Shown one piece after another: positions 1-6,615 of a stretch of DNA of 14,560 nucleotides (positions are counted from its first letter, which is position 1; each line of letters starts with the position of its first letter). The position numbers and the translations under genes are program-made. The stretch spans positions 1 through 14,560 of the forward strand of contig JAUVLX010000056.1 of the NCBI GenBank assembly GCA_030600525.1, in the 5' to 3' direction. This DNA is from Desulfobulbus sp. Lineage in GTDB: Bacteria > Desulfobacterota > Desulfobulbia > Desulfobulbales > Desulfobulbaceae. Below the pieces are notes generated by a model. It searched no databases. It worked only from the letters and a program-made list of their open reading frames with translations, and was not told the origin of the DNA.

Positions 1-22
1 CATATAATTGATATTCCGAGGA

Positions 23-208
23 TTATTTTTTTAGCATAACGAAGAGATTGGGCGAAAATCCTAGTAAATCAACAGACTCATATAATGAGTGGTAAAATGC
101 TTGCATTGAGATGCTTCCAGATAAGGCCCGCATGGTCTGCGATTTCAGCAAATTCACCTTATTCCTGTGAACTTTTCCGCCGTATATGGAAACAATGGGA
201 GATTGCAT
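23..208 (-). CDS. doubtful 61-residue hypothetical protein downstream of dnaE2
   Basis: This open frame runs from an ATG at 208 to a TAA at 23-25, in the same direction as dnaE2 and 35 bp after its stop. I do not recognise it. The C-terminal half has a protein-like pattern of hydrophobic and charged residues (around LYESVDLLGFSPNLF), but the N-terminal third is unremarkable. No Shine-Dalgarno-like sequence precedes the ATG. It could be a small gene, the tail of a decayed gene, or chance. No transmembrane segment or metal motif is visible. Confidence 0.2.
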   Translation of the reverse strand: MQSPIVSIYGGKVHRNKVNLLKSQTMRALSGSISMQAFYHSLYESVDLLGFSPNLFVMLKK

Positions 209-243
209 ATTTGATTAAGATACAGTTGCGGGGTGTGTCAGAC

Positions 244-3200
244 CTAACCTATGCTTTCACACCTTATGTTAACTACTTGGCGCCTGTTTCCGGCAGCCCT
301 CTGGTTTGTGGCACCAGAGGAAAACTGAAAATGGGTACTCCGGTCAGCAGCCCGCTCAACAGTCAGAGTGCAGACACCAAACTCTCGGTCAACATAACCT
401 TCCAACAGCAATGGTCCTTTGCTATGCAGCAAATGGCAGAACCGGTTATAGACCTTTGGAAAAAAGGTACATTCCACCTGGCCGGTTTCATCTTCAAAAC
501 TTAAAAATTCCATGGGATCTCCCTTTTTGGTGCCAACCACCTTACCAGCGATCATCCACCCCAGGAAACGGAGACGACGCTTTTGGGTTTGGCTTGATGC
601 CCCATACCGCCCGATATCCTGCGCATACACAGCCTGCTGCTGACGGCGATACCGATCAAACAGGATAATAGGGTGACAGCCGCACAAAAACCCAAGCACC
701 CGGTACTCGTTGCGCAACCGCTCAAGGGGATCCCCCTTGGGCAGATCAGGCGGTTTTACCGATGGTGTAAAGAGTGACATTACCCGCGTTTTTCTGTTTT
801 TCTGCCACTTGGCAAGCAACCAACAAAGCGCTGCCCGGTTTTGCTCGCCTTGATGGGACTCAAGTGCATCCAAGGCACCACAGTGGATAAGACCGAGAGC
901 TTCATCGCCTGCCGGATTGACTCGGGAAAAAAAATCCATTACCGAGGTAAACTGATGATCGGCACGCCTTGCCACCAGTACGTTGAGTGTCTTATTCGTA
1001 AGCCCCTGTACGGCCATTAGCCCTACCTGTAAGTGTTTCTTCCTGCCTGTCCAATGAATATCGCTTGTGTTGACATTCGGTGGCACTACCGTCAACCCCA
1101 TGCGCCGGGCCTCGGAGACGTAAGCAAAGGTCGAATAAAATCCGCCCTGATTAGAAATAACAGCAGCCATGAATTCGGCTGGATGATGGACTTTGAGATA
1201 TGCTGCCTGAAAGGATACCTTGGCATAGCTTGCTGAATGGGGTTTACAAAAAGAGTACCCGTCAAAGCTCATCATCATCTCCCAGATGCGGGTTGCCGTA
1301 GCTTCGGCAACATTGCGCTCTGTGGCCTTGGCAAAAAAACGGACTTTAAAGTCTGCCAGCGTTTTCTGCTTGTCCTTTTTAGACATGATCTTGCGCAAAC
1401 GATCGGCGTCGCTGTCGCTAAATCCAAACTGCACTGCTACTCTGGAAACATCTTCCTGGTAGACCATGATCCCGTAGCTATCATCAAGCACATTACCCAC
1501 CAAAGGGTGGAGTGGTTTCCATGAACCACCATGAAGACGACGCAGGTATTCACGAATAAACTCATTGGCTGCAGGACGAATGATAGAAGAGTGGATCACA
1601 AGATGCTCAAAATCGCCAATTTTTGCTTTTTTCTGAAGCAGGCGAGTAGCAGGACTTTCAATATAGAAGCAGCCCATGGTTTGTCCCTGGGCAATACTTT
1701 TCTGGGTTAATGGATCATCTTCAGGTTGCCAGCCAGCCTCGTCAAAGGAATCATGGTTGGTACGGATAGTCTCAATGGTATCCCTGATCACTCCCAGGCT
1801 ACGATTACCGAGCAAATCTATTTTGACCAGTCCGGCTGTTTCAGCACCATCTTTGTCCCATTGGATGATCGGTACCCCTTTAGGCGCATACTGCACCGGC
1901 ACATATTCGGAAATCGGCTCTGGGGTAATGATGACTCCGCCAGGATGGACGGAAAGGTGTCGTGGAGTGCCGCTGATCTTTTCCGCCATTGCAAGGATAC
2001 GGGGCCAAGGGCCGGAAAAATGTACGTCCCGCAGCTGGGGCAACTTTTCCAGATACGGGAGGAAACCGTTTTGCAGATGATGGGCACTCCACATCCATGG
2101 TAATTTTTTGGTAACTCTGGAAATTTCCCCTCCAGGCAGGCCAAAAACCTTGGCAGTTTCGCGGATAGCCATGCGCGGCTGGAGCATGACATGGTTGGAA
2201 ACCATGGCTGCATGAACGCCAAATTCACCGAGCACACGTTGCAGAATACTGTCCCGCTCATCCCAGGAAAAATCAACGTCAATATCAGGTGGATCGCTCC
2301 GTCCTGGATTAAGGAATCTTGCAAAATAAAGGTTGTGCTTTACCGGACAAACATTGGTGATAAACAGACAGTAGGCAACCAGTGAGGCAGCACCTGACCC
2401 CCGGCCACAGGTCCTGGCAACCGGGCCGACGATATCCTTGACGACCAGAAAATAGGAAGAAAAATTCATATCGCCAATCACCTGCAGCTCATGCTGCAGA
2501 CGGGAGACAACCAGCTCTGGCAGGGGCGACCCATAACGTTTCATCGCCCCTTCATGCGCTACCTGGTGTAACCGTGTATCAGCATCCCCATGGCTGCACG
2601 GCGGCAAGACGAGCTGGGTCGAAGGCCTGCTAAAAATGCATTTTTCGCTTATAAGCCGTAGGTTCTCTACGGTCTCCGGCCATAAGCTAAAGCGGTGGGC
2701 CAATACAGCAGGAGAGGGTAGGTACTTATCTGTGCCAACAGTATCCTGGGGTGATAATCTACTGATAGAGGTATTATTATGAATGGCCCTGAGCAGTTGA
2801 TGCAGTCCATAGTCTTCCGGGGCTAAAAAAAAAGCGTCAACGACCGCAACTGCAGGGATGTCCAGCTGCATGGCTGCCTTGCGCAAAACGCGGTTCTGCT
2901 GATCTGGCTTGTTTACAATGGCTACCGCCGTATCTGCCCCCAATGCGTGACAATGGTGGAGAAGGGAGAGAGATGTCGGCAAAATCACCAATCCCTTATG
3001 ATACTCTTCCAGCGCCTGTTCCGGTTGAAAGGATTGCCTGCTATGGTAATTGGTAAGCAGGCGGCAAAGGTTTCGAAACCCCTCCTGATTTTTCGCCAGA
3101 CAAAAAAAACGAACATGCCCGGTACGTATCTCGGCCCCGATAATCGGCTGGAGTCCGTGTTCCTGACAGGCACGTACATATGTCCAGAGCCCATACAGAT

Positions 3201-3333
3201 TATTACTATCGGTTACAGCTATTGTCCTGTACCCGAGTTGCCGTGCCTGACGGCACAGGTCGTCCATGGAGGCCGTGCCCTCCATCATGGAATAATGAGA
3301 ATGGACTCCAAGGGCAACAGATGGGAGCAACAT
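244..3333 (-). CDS. dnaE2: error-prone DNA polymerase DnaE2 (alpha-subunit-like, C family)
   Basis: This is a C-family polymerase alpha homologue of about 1029 residues, the usual DnaE2 length. It is the catalytic partner in SOS translesion synthesis and mutagenesis. I chose the ATG at 3333, 10 bp after the imuB stop. The frame stays open to an upstream start at 3411, which would add 26 unlike residues inside imuB. Numbered from 3333, an N-terminal PHP domain begins near residue 8 with HSHYS at 11-15; the later TDSNN lacks the His of active PHP sites, so proofreading by it is doubtful. GRGSG lies near 310. PDIDVDF near 349-355 supplies two catalytic aspartates, and KID near 504-506 the third. 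A helix-hairpin-helix region and an OB fold follow. A clamp-motif-like MSLF lacks the leading Gln. The C-terminal tau-binding domain of DnaE1 is absent. Confidence 0.95.
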   Translation of the reverse strand: MLLPSVALGVHSHYSMMEGTASMDDLCRQARQLGYRTIAVTDSNNLYGLWTYVRACQEHGLQPIIGAEIRTGHVRFFCLAKNQEGFRNLCRLLTNYHSRQSFQPEQALEEYHKGLVILPTSLSLLHHCHALGADTAVAIVNKPDQQNRVLRKAAMQLDIPAVAVVDAFFLAPEDYGLHQLLRAIHNNTSISRLSPQDTVGTDKYLPSPAVLAHRFSLWPETVENLRLISEKCIFSRPSTQLVLPPCSHGDADTRLHQVAHEGAMKRYGSPLPELVVSRLQHELQVIGDMNFSSYFLVVKDIVGPVARTCGRGSGAASLVAYCLFITNVCPVKHNLYFARFLNPGRSDPPDIDVDFSWDERDSILQRVLGEFGVHAAMVSNHVMLQPRMAIRETAKVFGLPGGEISRVTKKLPWMWSAHHLQNGFLPYLEKLPQLRDVHFSGPWPRILAMAEKISGTPRHLSVHPGGVIITPEPISEYVPVQYAPKGVPIIQWDKDGAETAGLVKIDLLGNRSLGVIRDTIETIRTNHDSFDEAGWQPEDDPLTQKSIAQGQTMGCFYIESPATRLLQKKAKIGDFEHLVIHSSIIRPAANEFIREYLRRLHGGSWKPLHPLVGNVLDDSYGIMVYQEDVSRVAVQFGFSDSDADRLRKIMSKKDKQKTLADFKVRFFAKATERNVAEATATRIWEMMMSFDGYSFCKPHSASYAKVSFQAAYLKVHHPAEFMAAVISNQGGFYSTFAYVSEARRMGLTVVPPNVNTSDIHWTGRKKHLQVGLMAVQGLTNKTLNVLVARRADHQFTSVMDFFSRVNPAGDEALGLIHCGALDALESHQGEQNRAALCWLLAKWQKNRKTRVMSLFTPSVKPPDLPKGDPLERLRNEYRVLGFLCGCHPIILFDRYRRQQQAVYAQDIGRYGASSQTQKRRLRFLGWMIAGKVVGTKKGDPMEFLSFEDETGQVECTFFPKVYNRFCHLLHSKGPLLLEGYVDREFGVCTLTVERAADRSTHFQFSSGATNQRAAGNRRQVVNIRCESIG

Positions 3334-3343
3334 AGAACTGTTC

Positions 3344-4537
3344 TTACAGAATGGTATGAGATGTGGACTGCTGACCAAGCTGGATACCGCGCTTGACAAC
3401 ACCTGCCCCATAACGTTGACAAATCACATCACATGCGCTGCTTATCTTCTTGTTTTTTTCTTTTTTCTGACTGACAGGCTCAAAGAGGGAAAGTTGCTGT
3501 GCTGGTCTGCAATACCGACTGCTAAGTAGAGTTACCTGTCGCAGCCGTACCCGCCTGTGCCATGCCCGATACAATGCGGTCTGGGCAAGTTGTTCCAGAG
3601 AAGAATCATCTGCTGCTGGGCATTTTGTTACAGCTTGACGAATAACCTCCACCCCATCGGTATACAACAGCTGCACTCCAATCCTGCAGCATGCAAGCTG
3701 CCGACTACGCAAATTGTATCCTGCCTGGGATACCAAAGTTGCCAGTGCGGCGCGGACAGTGGCAACGTGATTGGTATCTGGGGAAAACGTGTGGGCAAAA
3801 CTTCCACCTGTATTATGAGCAGTCGGCGGCTGAACTGGTTCCTGGTCGATACCGCGGACAGTCTGATACACCGCCCTGGCCCGACTGCCGCAAATAATAC
3901 TTAATTCCTCTACACTCAGGGCTGCTACCTGATGCGCCTTGCTGATATGAACCCCTCGTAACCGGTACAGGTCTGCCGGGACGATACCGGGAAGCAAACC
4001 AACAGGCAAGGGAGCAAGAACGGATTCCTCTTCTCCGGCGGCAACAATATATTCCCCCACCGGCTTGACCAGACGGCTCGCCACCTTTGCGGTCAGTTTA
4101 TTGGGAGCTACAGACCATATAGGATCAAGCCCCAGGTCCTTGAGCAGAATCTTACGCAGGCGCCAGCCAATATCAGGTGCCGGACCAAAAAGACGATGGG
4201 TACCGGTAACATCAAGATACAGATGGCCGTTGCCGTTGGAGCATTCGACCAGAGGGGTAAAATGCCTGGCCCGATTGAAACATTCTAACAGCATTTTCCG
4301 GTACTGTTCCTGCTGCGGAGGAAGCACAACCGCTCCTCGGCATCGATTTCTGGCCATACTGAGGAGCATCCCTTTGCGTACTCCATCCTGATAAGCCTCT
4401 TCGCTCATATCATAGACAATCGACCGCGAGGCCTGTGGTGCAATAATAAGCGGCCTGCTACGCAATGAGCTGTCAATCTGACGCTCCACCGCAACACTGA
4501 AATCAGCAATATTCAGATGAATGACTTTTCTTTCCAT
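3344..4537 (-). CDS. imuB: ImuB-like, catalytically inactive Y-family polymerase (mutasome scaffold)
   Basis: This 397-residue protein has the Y-family (DinB/UmuC) fold: fingers and palm to about residue 170, a helix-hairpin-helix thumb near 180-230, and a little-finger domain to about 345. Compared from memory with E. coli DinB, the catalytic Asp8 is Asn9 here, and the Asp103-Glu104 pair before YLDVT is Gly104-His105. It should therefore not polymerise. QLSLF at 348-352 is a near-ideal beta-clamp-binding motif. Loss of catalysis plus a C-terminal clamp motif is the known signature of ImuB, which joins DnaE2 to the clamp. About 45 residues, ending in an RYGAGVVKRG-like segment, follow the motif. 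dnaE2 begins 10 bp downstream, so the two are probably cotranscribed. No strong ribosome binding site precedes the ATG. A degenerate DinB paralogue is the alternative label. Confidence 0.88.
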   Translation of the reverse strand: MERKVIHLNIADFSVAVERQIDSSLRSRPLIIAPQASRSIVYDMSEEAYQDGVRKGMLLSMARNRCRGAVVLPPQQEQYRKMLLECFNRARHFTPLVECSNGNGHLYLDVTGTHRLFGPAPDIGWRLRKILLKDLGLDPIWSVAPNKLTAKVASRLVKPVGEYIVAAGEEESVLAPLPVGLLPGIVPADLYRLRGVHISKAHQVAALSVEELSIICGSRARAVYQTVRGIDQEPVQPPTAHNTGGSFAHTFSPDTNHVATVRAALATLVSQAGYNLRSRQLACCRIGVQLLYTDGVEVIRQAVTKCPAADDSSLEQLAQTALYRAWHRRVRLRQVTLLSSRYCRPAQQLSLFEPVSQKKEKNKKISSACDVICQRYGAGVVKRGIQLGQQSTSHTIL

Positions 4538-4553
4538 TTTTCAAAAGTACAGG

Positions 4554-4587
4554 AATGTAAAGTTAATGTAAAGCTAAACTGTACAGT
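4554..4587 (-). promoter_or_regulatory. imuB upstream region: tandem AATGTAAAG repeats, a 10-bp palindrome and a possible degenerate LexA site
   Basis: AATGTAAAG occurs at 4554-4562 and again at 4565-4573, exactly 11 bp apart, about one helical turn. ACTGTACAGT at 4578-4587 is a perfect 10-bp palindrome. The stretch 4565-4580 (AATGTA, 4 bp, TAAACT) resembles the core of the lexA operator (AATGTA, 4 bp, TACATT), with 4 of 6 bases kept in the second half. On the minus strand, TTTACA and TACTTT spaced by 17 bp could be a -35/-10 pair, but that would place the transcript start almost at the ATG. LexA control is inferred, not shown. Confidence 0.35.
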
Positions 4588-4612
4588 CCGAAAAGGACCA
4601 AAATGAGAAGAA

Positions 4613-5251
4613 TCAGTGGAGCAGGTTGCCTAACTGCCAAGCAGTATACATGGCCTGGCCAGCTACATGATTATTGCAAAGAATTACTCCCTGAGCTGAG
4701 GCTTTATGTAGAAGAGAGATAACGCGTCCCGCTTGAGACTATCCAACTCTTGAGTGGTATAATAGTAATTAAACTGCTGCTGCACATTACCGGAATACCA
4801 TCCCTCTGCATTAAGGACATAGAGACGAATATAAAAATGATCCGGGTTGGTACTGATCTCAAGACAGGGAAAAAGAGTGGGAAGGGGAGAGGCGTCTACA
4901 GTAACAAGGATAATTTTTCGTTGTTACAACCCCTGAAACACACAGTCATGAGCCCAGGACCGATGACGAAACTCAACAGCAAGGGGCAAAGAGTGTAGCG
5001 GATCAAACAGTGTAGCCAGATAAAGGCGGTTTGCGCGGGTACTGGCAAAAGAGGGCGGTGTACGGCTCACCATACGCTTCAGAGGTTTTACTCTGGCCAC
5101 CTGGTACCAGGTATCATTGAGCTCTACTATTGGGAAAATTGCGCTGTACCAGGTCAACATGTGGGCAAATTTGCTACCTGCGGGATAAACGCCAACCTCG
5201 ATCCATTTGGGATAGGAAAAACCACAGATACCGATACTAACAGCCTGTCAT
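4613..5251 (-). pseudogene. broken DUF72 (YecE-like) gene between lexA and imuB
   Basis: Minus-strand translation gives pieces of a DUF72 protein in the family's order. They are an N-terminal IGICGFSYPKW followed by VELNDTWYQV and RTPPSF, then PLAVEFRHRSW, then VTVDASPLP with FYIRLYVLNAEGWYSG, and a C-terminal NNHVAGQAMYTAWQL. At least four lesions are visible. The ATG at 5251 reads into a stop after four codons, and the family N-terminus lies in another frame. About 50-60 residues are missing near 5045 after TPPSF. A TAA interrupts the frame at 4924-4926. A frameshift near 4725-4740 is needed to reach the C-terminal NNH segment. The ATG lies 5 bp beyond the lexA stop, so the gene was probably once cotranscribed with lexA. 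The biochemical function of DUF72 is not well established. Confidence 0.82.
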
Positions 5252-5255
5252 GCCA

Positions 5256-5897
5256 TTATAATCCGGCTATCTGTTCGGGGCCACGGTGAATACCTACCAA
5301 GAGCCCCTGAATAAGGACAGTGCCCAATCCGTAACGCATCGGCTTGTACTTGTCATTTTCAGGCACCAGCTCGATATGGTCCCCTCTATAAAAAAAACGT
5401 TTGACCGTCGCTTCTTCGTTGCCAATCAGAGCAACAACGATTTCCCCGTTTTCAGCAAACTGCCTCGGCTCACAGATTGCCAGATCACCATCAAGAATCC
5501 CAACTTTTTCCATGGAATCACCCTGCACATGGAGAGCAAACAGGTTATCGCCACGATAAATAGTTCTATCAACACATATATGCCCAGCCCATTCCTGCTG
5601 GGCGTACAGTGGCATACCAGCAGCAACCCTGCCGATGATCGGTATCGATCGACTCTGGGAGTGGTCATCCTCTGCAGCCCCTCTCACTAGGGTTAAAGAC
5701 CTGCTGTAGCGTCCCTCCCGCTTAATCCAGCCTTTCTCTTGGAGGGTCTGCAACATGCTGGCCACAGCGGTATGGCTGACTTGCAGATCACTGGCTGCTT
5801 GTCGAAGGCTCGGGGTATGACCGGACTGATCAAGCTGTTGTTGCAGATAATCCAGAAATTGCCGCTGCTTTGGGGTAAGGGAACGTTGTTGGGACAT
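5256..5897 (-). CDS. lexA: LexA repressor, self-cleaving SOS regulator
   Basis: This 213-residue protein has the standard LexA layout. An N-terminal winged helix-turn-helix spans about residues 6-62 (TPSLRQAASDL, then SHTAVASMLQ as recognition region). A linker follows, then the S24-family peptidase domain. VAAGMP places the self-cleavage bond between Ala93 and Gly94. Ser128 in QGDSM and Lys166 in ATVKRF form the catalytic dyad, with spacing close to that of E. coli LexA. RecA on single-stranded DNA should therefore trigger its cleavage. The recognition helix differs from the E. coli type, which fits the unusual operator upstream. A GAGG ribosome binding site lies about 10 nt before the ATG. 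The gene starts the cassette leading to imuB and dnaE2, and probably represses itself and those genes. Confidence 0.95.
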   Translation of the reverse strand: MSQQRSLTPKQRQFLDYLQQQLDQSGHTPSLRQAASDLQVSHTAVASMLQTLQEKGWIKREGRYSRSLTLVRGAAEDDHSQSRSIPIIGRVAAGMPLYAQQEWAGHICVDRTIYRGDNLFALHVQGDSMEKVGILDGDLAICEPRQFAENGEIVVALIGNEEATVKRFFYRGDHIELVPENDKYKPMRYGLGTVLIQGLLVGIHRGPEQIAGL

Positions 5898-5927
5898 AGG
5901 TTGTTATCCTCATGCGCAATAGATGTC

Positions 5928-5955
5928 TTTTTAAATGTACTATTACATTTAAAAA
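5928..5955 (-). promoter_or_regulatory. candidate LexA operator: perfect 12-4-12 palindrome
   Basis: The left arm at 5928-5939 (TTTTTAAATGTA) and right arm at 5944-5955 are perfect reverse complements around a 4-bp centre, CTAT. The site lies about 31-58 bp upstream of the lexA ATG. It fits neither the E. coli CTG-N10-CAG box nor the Gram-positive GAAC-N4-GTTC box. A site this symmetrical in front of lexA is probably the autoregulatory operator; that identity is inferred from position. Confidence 0.7.
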
Positions 5956-5961
5956 ATGCAA
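5934..5961 (-). promoter_or_regulatory. candidate sigma70 promoter of lexA
   Basis: On the minus strand, TTGCAT (5961-5956) and TACATT (5939-5934) are 16 bp apart and resemble -35 and -10 boxes. The palindrome fills the spacer and the -10 box, so a bound repressor would block RNA polymerase. Confidence 0.4.
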
Positions 5962-6018
5962 GCAGGAAAACCCAAAAGTGCTGCCTAGGACAGACAAGAA
6001 GGGGAAAGATTACTGGCA

Positions 6019-6070
6019 AAAAACGAAAAATAAAAAAGGCCACTTGAAGAACATTTCCTTCAAGTGGCCT
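6019..6070 (-). terminator. intrinsic terminator after the usp gene
   Basis: A 13-bp perfect stem (arms 6037-6049 and 6058-6070, AGGCCACTTGAAG and its complement) encloses an 8-nt loop. On the minus strand it is followed at once by TTTTTTATTTTT and a further T run. It lies 24 bp after the usp stop and should end transcription of the TRAP/usp locus before the lexA promoter. Confidence 0.9.
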
Positions 6071-6093
6071 GAGATTGTTAACCTAAAAGCTAC

Positions 6094-6585
6094 TTATTGA
6101 TCGATGCGTTTACGCAATTTTTGAGCGATCCGCTCCCCACGATAGGAAACGATGGTGATAGGGGAGCGACGAAACAGTTTTTCCGCTACCGATCCGGTAA
6201 AGGCATGCATCAATTCTGATTTGGCCTTTACCCCCATAACAATCATATCTGCATTTTCCTTTACGGCAACTTTCAACAATACCGCAGCAGGCCGTCCAAC
6301 CTTAAAAACAAAGCGAACCCGCTCTTCATCCACATCGATGCCCTCCAGCATCTCTTCGAGAGCCTCAATCCGCTGTTTCTCGACTCCTTGAATATAATGT
6401 TCTTCGTCCACCTCATATCCAAAAGAGGTGATGGTCTGGACAGCTTCCAAATCCCTTTCATTAATGACATTAATCAAAATAAGTTCTGCATCAAGTACCT
6501 TTGCCAATCCTGCAGCATAGTCAAGAATGCCTTTCGAAAAATCCGAGAATGCCAGTGGAACAAGTATTTTTTTTATTTCAGCCAT
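6094..6585 (-). CDS. universal stress protein (UspA family), TRAP-associated
   Basis: This is a single-domain cytoplasmic Usp of 163 residues. I chose the ATG at 6585, which has GGAG nine nt upstream; a TTG at 6600 in the same frame overlaps that site and is unlikely. The N-terminus KKILVPLAFSDFSK is the usual first strand and phosphate loop. The C-terminal GVKAKSELMHAFTGS matches the ATP motif G-2x-G-9x-G(S/T), except that the second Gly is Ala. An ATP-binding form is therefore likely but not certain. The gene starts 30 bp after the TRAP permease stop on the same strand and is followed by a terminator, so it is probably the last gene of that transcript. Usp genes next to TRAP transporters are known; TeaD of Halomonas modulates TeaABC. 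A role in regulating this transporter is inferred. Confidence 0.9.
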   Translation of the reverse strand: MAEIKKILVPLAFSDFSKGILDYAAGLAKVLDAELILINVINERDLEAVQTITSFGYEVDEEHYIQGVEKQRIEALEEMLEGIDVDEERVRFVFKVGRPAAVLLKVAVKENADMIVMGVKAKSELMHAFTGSVAEKLFRRSPITIVSYRGERIAQKLRKRIDQ

Positions 6586-6615
6586 AAGAGTTTGCTCCAA
6601 TGTTGAAAAAAAGTT

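Noticed and set aside
232..263. Weak hairpin GGTGTG/CACACC at the end of dnaE2
   Set aside because: The stem is only 6 bp with a 20-nt loop and no T run, so it is not a credible terminator.
85..504. Plus-strand frame of 139 codons overlapping the end of dnaE2
   Set aside because: Most of it is antisense to the well-supported dnaE2 C-terminus, and it shows no family motif.
3334..3411. Longer dnaE2 start inside imuB
   Set aside because: The 26 extra residues do not resemble a DnaE2 N-terminus; the ATG at 3333 gives the usual distance to the PHP motif and lies just after the imuB stop.
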